From assembly GCF_002116635.1 (NCBI RefSeq), contig NZ_LQPW01000031.1, forward strand, positions 1-64,000: a stretch of DNA of 64,000 nucleotides, read 5' to 3'. Numbering within the stretch: the first letter of the stretch is position 1; each line of letters begins with the position of its first letter. The position numbers were made by a program, and so were the translations under genes. Under the pieces are notes generated by a model, which searched no databases, was not told where the DNA came from, and was given only the letters and a program-made list of their open reading frames with translations. The stretch is from Mycobacterium szulgai. Its GTDB lineage: Bacteria > Actinomycetota > Actinomycetes > Mycobacteriales > Mycobacteriaceae. Positions 1 through 8,841 of this stretch are shown one piece after another.

Positions 1-57
1 GGTCTCTGCTACGGCAATGGCGGCGCCCCCGGCGCCGCCATTGCCGTAGCAGAGACC
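1..57. repeat. Perfect inverted repeat at the window edge (27-bp arms, 3-bp spacer)
   Basis: Bases 1-27 are the exact reverse complement of bases 31-57, separated by ccc. The PGRS reading frame loses its Gly pattern at the axis, as expected if sequence beyond it is a copied-back strand. It may be an assembly or library foldback at a contig end, or a real hairpin. Confidence 0.9.
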
Positions 58-990
58 GCCGTTGCCGTCGGTGCCCCCGGCCCCGCCGGCAGCGGCGGGG
101 GTAACGCCGCCGGCGCCGCCGGCGCCGCCGACGCCGCCGTCGCCGTAGAAAGCGCCCGCGTTGCCGCCATGTCCGCCGACCCCGCCGAAGATTTGTCCCC
201 CACCGCCGATCCCGCCGGCGCCGCCGTTACCGAACAAGAGGCTGGATCCGCCGGCCCCTCCGGCGCCACCGGAAGTGGCGCCGCTGAGCCCGCCGGTCCC
301 GCCGGCGCCGCCGGCGCCGAACAAGCCGACGCCGCCGGCGCCACCGTTCCCACCGGCGCCGGTGAGGCTTATTCCGCCGGTGCCGCCGGCCCCGCCGACA
401 CTGAACAACCCGCCGGCCCCGCCTTGACCGCCGACCCCACCAGCCCCGGCGGCCCCGGTGCCTCCGGCGCCACCGGCGCCGGCCGTACCGAGCAACAGTC
501 CGGCCGCCCCGCCTCGGCCACCAGCTCCACCGGTGGGGCCGACGGCACCGGATCCACCGGCGCCGCCGTTGCCGATCAATATCCCGCCGTCGCCGCCGTT
601 GGCGCCGGTCCCCGCTGCGCCGCTGGTCCCGTTCCCGATCAACGGGCGCCCCAGCAGGGCCTGGGTGGGTGCGTTCACCAGGTCCAGGATGGGCTGCAAT
701 GGCGACGCTGCTGCCGCCTCTGCGCTGGCATATGCGCCTGCGCCGCTGGTCAGGGTTCGCACGAAGTGGTCATGCCAGGCCGTCGCCTGCGCGCTGGCCG
801 CCTGGAACGCCTGACCGTGCGCGCCGAACAGCGCGGCGATTTGCCCCGAGATCTCATCGGCGGCTGCGGCGACAACCGAGCTCGTCGGGGTCGCCGCCAC
901 CGCGCCGGCCTGGCTGAGCGAGGAGCCGATGCCGGCCAAATCCGTTGCCGCCACGGTCAATAGTTGGGGCGTCACTACCACATAAGACAT
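1..990 (-). CDS. PE_PGRS family protein, 5' part (runs off the left edge)
   Basis: The ATG at 990 opens a frame that stays open to base 1 (330 codons, no stop). The N-terminus begins [20 protein letters not shown], a typical PE domain of about 95 residues with Ala-rich helices. It is followed by the usual GRPLIGNG junction near residue 120 and then by Gly-Gly-Ala/Asn PGRS repeats. PE domains normally pair with PPE proteins or target the protein to type VII secretion and the cell surface; the role of this member is unknown. The Gly-rich pattern holds until about base 31, then changes to Ala/Val-rich residues exactly where the sequence folds back on itself, so the last 9 codons are suspect. The overlapping frames in this stretch are antisense artefacts of the repeats. 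Confidence 0.88.
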   Translation of the reverse strand, partial: MSYVVVTPQLLTVAATDLAGIGSSLSQAGAVAATPTSSVVAAAADEISGQIAALFGAHGQAFQAASAQATAWHDHFVRTLTSGAGAYASAEAAAASPLQPILDLVNAPTQALLGRPLIGNGTSGAAGTGANGGDGGILIGNGGAGGSGAVGPTGGAGGRGGAAGLLLGTAGAGGAGGTGAAGAGGVGGQGGAGGLFSVGGAGGTGGISLTGAGGNGGAGGVGLFGAGGAGGTGGLSGATSGGAGGAGGSSLLFGNGGAGGIGGGGQIFGGVGGHGGNAGAFYGDGGVGGAGGAGGVTPAAAGGAGGTDGNGGLCYGNGGAGGAAIAVAET

Positions 991-1256
991 TTGCTTTCCT
1001 CATATTTCGATTCGGACCGCACAGAAGTTGAATGGATCATATTGAGGTGGTAATAACTCGCCCCGAATTGATGCCGAACGTTACCTAATGGTGATATTCA
1101 GCAGGCTAAATATAAAGCCATTTTACAGTGGACAAAGAAATGCAGATTAATTCGTCAAATGTAAAATTTTTTGTCCTGCTTACGGCCAAAAACGCACGTG
1201 TGCAGGGCGGAAGCGCCTACTGTCGTAGGTGTGGACTCGCTGGAGAGGTGTAAAGA
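991..1256. other. AT-rich intergenic region between divergent PE_PGRS and MFS genes
   Basis: No coding potential is seen. The stretch from about 1000 to 1180 is much more AT-rich than its neighbours, with several short A/T runs, and presumably carries the PE_PGRS promoter. A purine-rich GGAGAGG lies at 1242-1248, just upstream of the MFS reading frame. Confidence 0.5.
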
Positions 1257-1346
1257 ATTTCGACGCACAGGCATGGTGATAGCTGTTCGGCGACACGGCT
1301 GCGCCGCGCAAAAATCGGCGTAACCGCTGCATTTATCGCCCACGCT

Positions 1347-2465
1347 GTGGTGTTTTCGTCGTGGGCCGCCCACATCCCGCATGTCAAGGCCGAGCTGGGC
1401 CTGTCCGACGCGGCGTTGGGCACTGCGCTCTTCGGCGCGCCGCTGGGCTCGGTGTTGGCCACCGTGCTCAGCCACTGGGCGCTGCCGCGGTGGGGTAGCC
1501 ACCGGCTGGTTCAGGTCACCCTCGTCGGCTACACGGCGGCCGGTTCGACGGTAGGGCTGGCGGCCTCTGGGGCGTGGCTGTTCGCGGTGCTGGCGGTGTG
1601 GGGCTTTTTCCAGGGCGCAATGGACGTCGCGATGAACACCCAGGCCGCGACGGTCGAGCGGCTGGCGCGTGCCCCGATCATGGCGCGCTTTCACGGGATG
1701 TGGAGCGTCGGCGCGCTGCTGGGCGCCATGATCGGTGCAGCGTGCGTGAGTGTGGGCATCGGCCTTACCCCTCAACTGGCGGTCGTGGGGGTCGTCGTGC
1801 TGGTTGTCGTGGAGGTGCTCACTCGACACCTGGTTGCCGACCAGGCGGCAGAGCCCGCGCCAGCCGCCGGCCAGCCCAAGCGGGCGTGGCTGACCAGAAC
1901 CGTGGCGATCCTGGCGGCGGTCTCGTTCGCGTCCTTCCTGTGCGAGGGCGCTGCCACCGACTGGTCGGCCAACTACCTGCACAACGTCGTCGGCGCCGGT
2001 GCAGGCGTCTCCGCGCTGAGCTATGCGGCCTACACCCTGACGATGGTCGTCACCCGGTTGGGCGCGATACGCCTTCATGCGCGGGTTTCCAGCCGCCGGC
2101 TGCTGCCCGCTCTTGCCCTGCTGGCCGTGGTGGGTATGAGCGTGATGCTGGCGACCGCCCACCCGGTGATCAGCGTGATCGGATTCGCCTGCTTGGGAGC
2201 CGGGGTGGCCCTGCTGGTGCCTACCGCGTTCAGCGCGGCGTATTCGGCCAGCAGCGCGGGCTCCGCGATTGCCATCGTCGCCGCAACGGGTTGGGTGGGC
2301 TATCTGCTGGGCCCGCCACTGATCGGCCGGCTCTCGGGATACTTCGGATTGCCGGCGGCGCTGGTCACCATTCCGGTGACCATCTCCATCGCCGGGATCG
2401 CCATCCTGTGCACCACCGCTTTCGATGCGGCCGACGAATTCCACCGCGAGGTTGCTAGCCGTTAG
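1347..2465 (+). CDS. Major facilitator superfamily transporter (start uncertain, probably 5' of 1347)
   Basis: Hydrophobic protein of 372 residues from the first standard start (GTG 1347), with about 11-12 membrane segments and MFS-like character; the substrate cannot be read. The frame is open upstream to the stop at 1251-1253, and those 30 extra codons encode a basic segment followed by the front half of the first membrane helix (IGVTAAFIAHAVVF), so GTG 1347 cuts helix 1. No ATG, GTG or TTG lies in the extension, but an in-frame ATT at 1257 sits 8 bases after GGAGAGG (1242-1248). Either ATT is used or an ATG has mutated. The TAG stop overlaps the TAA of convergent moeA2 by two bases. Confidence 0.75.
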   Translation: MVFSSWAAHIPHVKAELGLSDAALGTALFGAPLGSVLATVLSHWALPRWGSHRLVQVTLVGYTAAGSTVGLAASGAWLFAVLAVWGFFQGAMDVAMNTQAATVERLARAPIMARFHGMWSVGALLGAMIGAACVSVGIGLTPQLAVVGVVVLVVVEVLTRHLVADQAAEPAPAAGQPKRAWLTRTVAILAAVSFASFLCEGAATDWSANYLHNVVGAGAGVSALSYAAYTLTMVVTRLGAIRLHARVSSRRLLPALALLAVVGMSVMLATAHPVISVIGFACLGAGVALLVPTAFSAAYSASSAGSAIAIVAATGWVGYLLGPPLIGRLSGYFGLPAALVTIPVTISIAGIAILCTTAFDAADEFHREVASR

Positions 2466-3679
2466 GTCAGGTCCCAGACCTGCAGCTCGGTTCCGGCGGC
2501 CACTTCTGCGACGTCCTCCGGGATGTCCAGCAGCGCGTTGGCCGACGCCAGCCAACGCAGATGATGCGACGCCGGCGGGCCGAAACTGATGACCGTGCCG
2601 CTGTCATGATCCAGAACCGCGCGCCGGAATTGTCGCTTGCCCCGCGGCGACGTCAACGCCTCGGTGAGCACCGCGGTCTGGTGCGGCCGTTGCGGATCGG
2701 GCAGGCCCATCGCCAGGCGCAGCGCGGGCCGGATGAAGACCTCGAAGGAGACCAGCGCGCTGACGGGATTTCCGGGCAGGGTGATGATCGGCGTGCCGGC
2801 CACGCGTCCGATGCCCTGCGGCATGCCGGGCTGCATCGCCACCTTGACGAACTCCACTCCTTGATCGCCACTGCGCCCGAAGGCGTCCTTGACAACCTCG
2901 TAAGCGCCGGCGCTCACTCCGCCGCTGGTGATGATCAGGTCGGCCTCGGCCGCATACCGGTCGAGAACCGAGCTGAACTGTGCGACGTCGTCGCCGGCGG
3001 TCGGGGTGGCGACCACCACTGCTCCGGCCTCGCGCACGGCGGCGGCCAGCATGATCGAGTTGGATTCATAGATCTGCCCCGGCAGTAGTGGGCTGCCCGG
3101 TGCCACCAACTCCGTTCCGGTAGAGATCACCAGCACCCGCTGTCGCGGGATTGCCGTCAGCTCCGCCAATCCCAGCGCCGACGCGAGCCCGAGCACCGCG
3201 GGCGTCACCAGCTGGCCCTTGCGCAGCACGGTGGTCCCGGCGTTGACGTCTTCACCCGCGCGGCGGATGTGCTGGCCGGGGTTGGAGGGCTGCCGGATCG
3301 TCACGGTCTCCGCGCCGCCGTCGGTGGCTTCGACCGGTACCACGGCCGTCGCCCCGGACGGCACCGGCGCCCCGGTCATGATCCGATGGACGGTGCCGGG
3401 TTGCAGTGCCAACACATCGGTGCGGCCGGCCGGAATGTCCTCGGCAACCGGCAGCACCACCGGGTGTTCGGCGGTGGCGCCTGCGACGTCTTCGGCGCGT
3501 ACCGCATACCCGTCCATCGCCGAGTTGTCGAAAACCGGCAGCGACAGTGGCGCCACCACGTCATCGGCCAGGGCCAGCCCTTGTGCCTCCGTCAGCGAAA
3601 CCGTGACCGGCGCACGGGCGCCGATCATCTCCCTGACGGCACGCTGATGTTCGTCGACTGACCGCAAGACTGATTGCAC
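2462..3679 (-). CDS. moeA2: Molybdopterin molybdenumtransferase MoeA2
   Basis: MoeA inserts molybdate into adenylylated molybdopterin in the cytoplasm, the last step of molybdenum cofactor synthesis. From GTG 3679 the protein is 405 residues, the length I recall for M. tuberculosis MoeA2, and begins VQSVLRSVDEHQ. Family motifs are present: FDNSAMDGYAVR near residue 50, RIMTGAPVP near 110, STGTEL and the SGGVSAGAYE loop in the central MoCF-binding domain, and LPGNPVSA. An upstream in-frame ATG exists (3763) but would overlap queD by about 77 bases. It lies 7 bases downstream of queD in the same direction, so it is probably the last gene of a queC-queE-queD-moeA2 operon. No functional link between molybdopterin and deazaguanine synthesis is implied; both start from GTP. 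Confidence 0.93.
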   Translation of the reverse strand: MQSVLRSVDEHQRAVREMIGARAPVTVSLTEAQGLALADDVVAPLSLPVFDNSAMDGYAVRAEDVAGATAEHPVVLPVAEDIPAGRTDVLALQPGTVHRIMTGAPVPSGATAVVPVEATDGGAETVTIRQPSNPGQHIRRAGEDVNAGTTVLRKGQLVTPAVLGLASALGLAELTAIPRQRVLVISTGTELVAPGSPLLPGQIYESNSIMLAAAVREAGAVVVATPTAGDDVAQFSSVLDRYAAEADLIITSGGVSAGAYEVVKDAFGRSGDQGVEFVKVAMQPGMPQGIGRVAGTPIITLPGNPVSALVSFEVFIRPALRLAMGLPDPQRPHQTAVLTEALTSPRGKRQFRRAVLDHDSGTVISFGPPASHHLRWLASANALLDIPEDVAEVAAGTELQVWDLT

Positions 3680-3686
3680 CTGGTCA

Positions 3687-4091
3687 TTATCGCCACGCCA
3701 GTTCAACCCCCGAGTCCCCGCCATGTGGCCCACGGTAAACGCAGCAGCTCGTGCACGTCTCACGGACGGTTACCGCCGCAATCATCGGCAGCGAGTGCTC
3801 CAGTTCGTGCCAAATCCATTCCGCGAGCCGCTCGCTGGTGGGGTTCTCCAGTCCCGGGATGTCGTTGAGGTAGTAGTGATCCAGGCGGGAAAGCACGGGT
3901 TTGCAGGCATCCTTGATCGCCGCGAAATCCATCACCCAACCGCTCGCCGCATCCACCGGGCCACTGACGTGTACCGAAAAGCGGTAGGAGTGACCGTGCA
4001 GCCGCGAACATTTGTGAGTACCGGGCAGGTTCGGCAGCCGGTGAGCGGCTTCGAAGGTGAACTCCCGGATGATCTCCACTGCTGCGGTCAC
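3687..4091 (-). CDS. queD: 6-carboxy-5,6,7,8-tetrahydropterin synthase QueD
   Basis: Converts 7,8-dihydroneopterin triphosphate (from GTP cyclohydrolase I) to 6-carboxytetrahydropterin, the second step to preQ0. From GTG 4091 it has 134 residues; this start overlaps the queE stop as GTGA and fits the family length. The zinc histidines are visible (His in FEAAHRL near residue 16 and the two His of CSRLHGH near 31-33), as is the catalytic Cys four residues before the first His of HGH. The segments MDFAAIKD, LDHYYLND and NPTSERLAEWIW match QueD. The C-terminus carries two extra Cys (TCTSCC), as often seen in the PTPS/QueD group. Confidence 0.93.
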   Translation of the reverse strand: MTAAVEIIREFTFEAAHRLPNLPGTHKCSRLHGHSYRFSVHVSGPVDAASGWVMDFAAIKDACKPVLSRLDHYYLNDIPGLENPTSERLAEWIWHELEHSLPMIAAVTVRETCTSCCVYRGPHGGDSGVELAWR

Positions 4092-4723
4092 GGAATCTCC
4101 AGATACTTGTGGGTTTGCAGGCTTAGTCGCCACCGCGGGCGCCTTAGACAGAATTCGACTGCGGCGGCGGTGTTTTCGCGCAATGCGGACCCGTCCATCG
4201 GCGACAGGCGAAACGATCCGAAATCCAGCTGCTCGAACTGCTCGGGGTCTCCGCCGTCTTGGGGGTAAACCAATTTCAGCTCATCGCCTGACGTCACGGA
4301 TAGCGGCGCGCCGATCTTCGGGCTGACGCAGATCCAGTCGATGCCGGGCGGTGGCAACCGTGTCCCGTTGGTTTCGATGGCGATGTAGAAGCCTTCAGCG
4401 TGCAGCGCGGCCACCAAGGCCGTATCGACTTGCAGTAGCGGTTCGCCGCCCGTGCACACCACCATCCGGTGCTCGCGGCCCGTCTCCGACCAGGCCTGGG
4501 CAATGGCCGACGCGAGGTTTTCAGCACTTGCGAAACGTCCGCCGCCGGGCCCGTCGATCCCGACGAAGTCGGTGTCGCAGAACTTGCAGATCGCGCGCTT
4601 GCGGTCCGCTTCACGGCCGGTCCACAGGTTGCAGCTGGCGAACCTGCAGAAGACTGCGGGACGGCCGGTGTGAAAACCCTCGCCCTGCAGCGTGTAGAAG
4701 ATTTCCTTGACCGTGTAGCCCAT
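4088..4723 (-). CDS. queE: 7-carboxy-7-deazaguanine synthase QueE (radical SAM)
   Basis: Radical SAM enzyme that rearranges 6-carboxytetrahydropterin to 7-carboxy-7-deazaguanine. 211 residues starting MGYTVKEIFYTLQGEGFHTG. The iron-sulfur Cys set is spaced C-x14-C-x2-C (CNLWTGREADRKRAICKFC), the cluster-loop type known from Burkholderia/E. coli QueE rather than the classical C-x3-C-x2-C. CTGGEPLLQ is the SAM-binding GGEP motif near residue 90, and IETNGT follows. The start lies one base after the queC stop and the end overlaps queD by 4 bases, indicating translational coupling. Confidence 0.94.
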   Translation of the reverse strand: MGYTVKEIFYTLQGEGFHTGRPAVFCRFASCNLWTGREADRKRAICKFCDTDFVGIDGPGGGRFASAENLASAIAQAWSETGREHRMVVCTGGEPLLQVDTALVAALHAEGFYIAIETNGTRLPPPGIDWICVSPKIGAPLSVTSGDELKLVYPQDGGDPEQFEQLDFGSFRLSPMDGSALRENTAAAVEFCLRRPRWRLSLQTHKYLEIP

Positions 4724-4724
4724 G

Positions 4725-5414
4725 TCATGCCACGCGATCCAGCAGCGGATCCACGGCGCCGGCGTCGGCGAAGCCCTTGGCCCGCAACAGGCAGGAATCG
4801 CAGTGTCTGCAGGGTTTTCCGGCGTCGTCGGGGTCGTAGCACGACGACGTGCAGCCGTAGTCGACAGCCAACTTCAGCCCGGTGCTGATGATCTGGGCCT
4901 TCGTCATATGGATCAGCGGTGTGTGAATTGTCAGGGCAGCGTCGGTTATCGCGGCTTTGGTGGCCAGCCGCGCCAGTTCCTGGAATGCGGCGATGTACTC
5001 GGGACGGCAATCTGGATATCCCGAATAGTCCAGCGCGTTCACGCCGATGAAGACGTCCTGCGCACCGACGGTCTCGGCGTAGGCAAGCGCGAATGACAAA
5101 AAGATCGTGTTGCGGGCCGGCACGTAGGTCGACGGGATGTCCGCGGTCAATTCCTCGACACTGGCGTGCTTGGGTACATCGAGGTCGGCGGTCAGGGCCG
5201 ATCCGCCGAAGACACGCAGATCTATGTCGGCAACGACGTGGCGTGCGACGCCCTGGGCTTGTGCGACGCGCCGCGCGGCGTCTAGCTCGACCGCATGGCG
5301 CTGGCCATAGCGAAACGAAAGCGCGTACGGCGTGTATCCCTCGTGCTTGGCGATGGCCAGCAGCGTTGTTGAGTCCAGACCCCCGCTGAGCAGGATGACC
5401 GCCGGCTTTTCCAT
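4725..5414 (-). CDS. queC: 7-cyano-7-deazaguanine synthase QueC
   Basis: ATP-dependent enzyme converting 7-carboxy-7-deazaguanine and ammonia to preQ0. From ATG 5414 it is 229 residues, the normal family length; longer in-frame starts run into the divergent queF region. The PP-loop [10 protein letters not shown] lies at residues 8-17, [10 protein letters not shown] near 35, and the zinc site near the C-terminus shows four Cys ([12 protein letters not shown] then HCDSC). It is the first gene of the leftward queC-queE-queD-moeA2 run and shares a 72-bp divergent intergenic region with queF. Confidence 0.95.
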   Translation of the reverse strand: MEKPAVILLSGGLDSTTLLAIAKHEGYTPYALSFRYGQRHAVELDAARRVAQAQGVARHVVADIDLRVFGGSALTADLDVPKHASVEELTADIPSTYVPARNTIFLSFALAYAETVGAQDVFIGVNALDYSGYPDCRPEYIAAFQELARLATKAAITDAALTIHTPLIHMTKAQIISTGLKLAVDYGCTSSCYDPDDAGKPCRHCDSCLLRAKGFADAGAVDPLLDRVA

Positions 5415-5443
5415 GTTTTCAGGGTTGCCGAACAGGCGGTTCT

Positions 5444-5464
5444 TCGAATCAGTGAAGTCGCCAG
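5444..5464. repeat. 21-bp sequence also present upstream of lpdC (copy A)
   Basis: Bases 5444-5464 in the queC/queF divergent intergenic region are identical to 41996-42016 in the divergent region upstream of lpdC; the flanks differ. It could be a shared operator or a scar of a recombination event. Confidence 0.7.
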
Positions 5465-5486
5465 CCGCGGCGCTTATGGTGGACCG

Positions 5487-5891
5487 ATGGACCAGATGGG
5501 TGGGGTGAGCGACGGGCCGCCACCTGTAACGAGCCTCGGGCAGGCCGTCGACCCCGACGCCCCGGTGCGCCTGGAATTCTTCCCGGTGCATAAGCCTGTG
5601 CGGGTTACTTTTCACACGGCCGAGTTGCAGGCATTGTGCCCGGCGGTGGCCGGCATTCAGCCCGATGTCTACCAGGCCGAGATTTCCTATACCGCTTTAA
5701 CCCACGCCATCGAGTCGAAATCGCTCAAGCTGTGGTTGGTGGCATTTCGGGATCGGCGGATCTTCGCCGAGCACTTGGCCATCGAGCTGCACGACGGCGT
5801 GGCGGCTCACGCGCCGGCGGTGGGTGACGTACGGATACGCCTGACCCAGAACGTGCGGGGCGGCATCGTCACGGTCATAGAGCATCCATGA
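5487..5891 (+). CDS. queF: QueF-like protein (preQ0 reductase family, short and divergent)
   Basis: QueF reduces preQ0 to preQ1 with NADPH through a Cys thioimide. The 134-residue protein has the candidate Cys51 ([11 protein letters not shown]), the QueF signature [12 protein letters not shown] (residues 76-87) and RGGI near the end. Compared with B. subtilis QueF as I remember it (165 residues), the Cys-to-QPD loop is two residues longer, the His of the FHE(D) motif reads Ala (FAEH), and about 30 C-terminal residues are missing. It may be a bona fide actinobacterial QueF or a QueF-like enzyme with changed chemistry. An alternative start is ATG 5496. It is divergent from queC. Confidence 0.75.
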   Translation: MDQMGGVSDGPPPVTSLGQAVDPDAPVRLEFFPVHKPVRVTFHTAELQALCPAVAGIQPDVYQAEISYTALTHAIESKSLKLWLVAFRDRRIFAEHLAIELHDGVAAHAPAVGDVRIRLTQNVRGGIVTVIEHP

Positions 5892-5916
5892 CTGCGGTTT
5901 CGGGCGCACGGCAGAT

Positions 5917-6411
5917 TTAGGTCACCCAGTGGTTGTCGTGACGGACGAACCACTCGCGTCGTTCGTCGTCGGTCATGTCCGCCAACTCGGTGAATCCCTC
6001 GAAATAGGCCTCGCGCGGTGCGCCGGGGGCGAACAGCATCAGAATCGACGCCGGCTCGTCCGCCTCGTTGCGGAAACCGTGGATCCCGCCAGGCGGGACA
6101 TAGAGGAAGTCGCCCTGACGACCGTCGACCCAATCTGCGCCGTTGTACAGCTGCATCCTCCCCGACAACACGAAAAACGCCTCCGACATGGCGCGGTGAA
6201 AGTGGGGTCCCGGACCGCCCCCGGCAGGTGCGATGTCGACCTGGTACAGGCCGTAGTCACCGTCGGTGGCCTGCTGGGTGGCAAGGTAGTGGTACTTGTT
6301 GGCAGAGGTCTGGTAATCCGGCGGTTCGTCCGCGCGCTTGAGCCAGGCGCTGACTTCGGGTTCGGCTTTGGTGTAGCGAGCTTTCGGATAGGGCGGTACG
6401 ACGAGGGACAT
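5917..6411 (-). CDS. Cupin-domain protein
   Basis: 164 residues with one cupin barrel. The first metal motif is seen as GPGPHFHRAMSEAFFVLSG (His-x-His with a following Glu, residues about 68-86) and the second as GDFLYVPPGGIHGF (His near 111). This resembles quercetin-dioxygenase-like cupin_2 proteins; substrate and metal cannot be told from sequence. It ends 25 bases after convergent queF and its start is about 40 bases from the first CIRCE element of groEL2. It is not part of the M. tuberculosis layout here as I remember it. Confidence 0.75.
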   Translation of the reverse strand: MSLVVPPYPKARYTKAEPEVSAWLKRADEPPDYQTSANKYHYLATQQATDGDYGLYQVDIAPAGGGPGPHFHRAMSEAFFVLSGRMQLYNGADWVDGRQGDFLYVPPGGIHGFRNEADEPASILMLFAPGAPREAYFEGFTELADMTDDERREWFVRHDNHWVT

Positions 6412-6451
6412 GCCTCAAGTCTGCCCGCGTTCAGATAGCCACGAAGCGACC

Positions 6452-6477
6452 TTGCACTCGGCATAGGCGAGTGCTAA
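6452..6477. promoter_or_regulatory. CIRCE element 1 (HrcA operator)
   Basis: TTGCACTC at 6452-6459, nine spacer bases, then GAGTGCTAA at 6469-6477. This matches the CIRCE consensus TTAGCACTC-N9-GAGTGCTAA bound by the heat-shock repressor HrcA, about 170 bp upstream of groEL2. Confidence 0.9.
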
Positions 6478-6485
6478 GAATGACG

Positions 6486-6512
6486 TTGGCACTCGTGACA
6501 GGCGAGTGCTAG
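6486..6512. promoter_or_regulatory. CIRCE element 2 (HrcA operator)
   Basis: GGCACTC (6488-6494), nine-base spacer, GAGTGCTA (6504-6511). This second CIRCE copy lies 8 bp after the first; tandem CIRCE sites upstream of groEL2 are expected in mycobacteria. Confidence 0.88.
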
Positions 6513-6608
6513 GTCGGGACGGTGAGGCCCAGCTCCAAGAAGCTGTGCCGTCCGTCGCGGGCACTGCGCCCGGCCAGCGTAAGTAACGGGGTGGCCCTCA
6601 CCCGGTGA

Positions 6609-8270
<1,662 letters not shown>

Positions 8271-8284
8271 GTCCCAACCACGAA

Positions 8285-8317
8285 AAAGCCCGGCCTGCCC
8301 TGAGCAGGCCGGGCTTT
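8285..8317 (+). terminator. Terminator of groEL2
   Basis: Perfect 14-bp stem (8285-8298 with 8304-8317) and a 5-base loop, 14 bases after the groEL2 stop. AAA/TTT at the stem base is followed by CTCGTT rather than a long T tract. Confidence 0.88.
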
Positions 8318-8417
8318 CTCGTTGCGCCGAGACTGCGCCCAACTGCCACCGAACGACCCTGGAGCACGCGCTCAGCGCAGCCTCGGCGGCACCACCGCAG
8401 TCTCGGCGCGGCAGCAG

Positions 8418-8819
8418 CTAGGCCGGTAGCGAAAACACCACGCAGTCATGCAGACAGCCCTTGGCAGCCGCGGGGGAGTCGGCCTCGCGGTGCAACAGCG
8501 CGCGGGTGGGCGCCACAACCAGCCGGGCCGTCTCAGCGCCGGCATCAACCAGCTCCGCCGTGCCGTCGACGATCAGCGAGTAACCGCCCGGCTCGCGCGG
8601 GGGCCACACCAGTGTCACGTCGCTGCGCTGGGCGAGATTGTTGCGGGTGCGCCCGCCGATAAGGCCCACGTCGACCATCGCTGCCCGCATCACAGGTTCG
8701 ACGGTCACAGTGTGGGCGTGGTAGCTGTCATCGACAGTGATCAGGTAGGCGAACGGGAAGCTTGGCATTGCCGCGGACAAGCGTTCGAGGTCTACCTTTT
8801 TGGCCCTTTTGGCACCCAT
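8418..8819 (-). CDS. Pyridoxamine 5'-phosphate oxidase-like split-barrel protein (Rv0441c-type)
   Basis: 133 residues from ATG 8819 ([14 protein letters not shown]). The pattern of a beta strand (FAYLITVDD), a [15 protein letters not shown] segment and [26 protein letters not shown] is that of FMN/F420-binding split-barrel proteins, where values are tested for flavin or F420 binding. The substrate is unknown. The frame extends further upstream but that part is antisense to the PPE gene. It corresponds by position to the small gene following groEL2 in M. tuberculosis and lies just downstream of the PPE gene, 22 bases away, same strand. Confidence 0.75.
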   Translation of the reverse strand: MGAKRAKKVDLERLSAAMPSFPFAYLITVDDSYHAHTVTVEPVMRAAMVDVGLIGGRTRNNLAQRSDVTLVWPPREPGGYSLIVDGTAELVDAGAETARLVVAPTRALLHREADSPAAAKGCLHDCVVFSLPA

Positions 8820-8841
8820 GGTTCGAGGATAGGTGGACGAG

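Noticed and set aside
161..963. Plus-strand Pro- and Ala-rich frames at the left end
   Set aside because: They are antisense readings of the PE_PGRS repeat gene.
1155..2555. 466-codon reverse frame over the MFS gene
   Set aside because: Arg/His/Gly/Gln-rich composition of a G+C-rich antisense strand; the forward frame gives a real membrane protein.
5415..5486. preQ1 riboswitch in the queC/queF intergenic region
   Set aside because: No stem-loop and A-rich tail pattern of preQ1 riboswitches seen in 72 bases.
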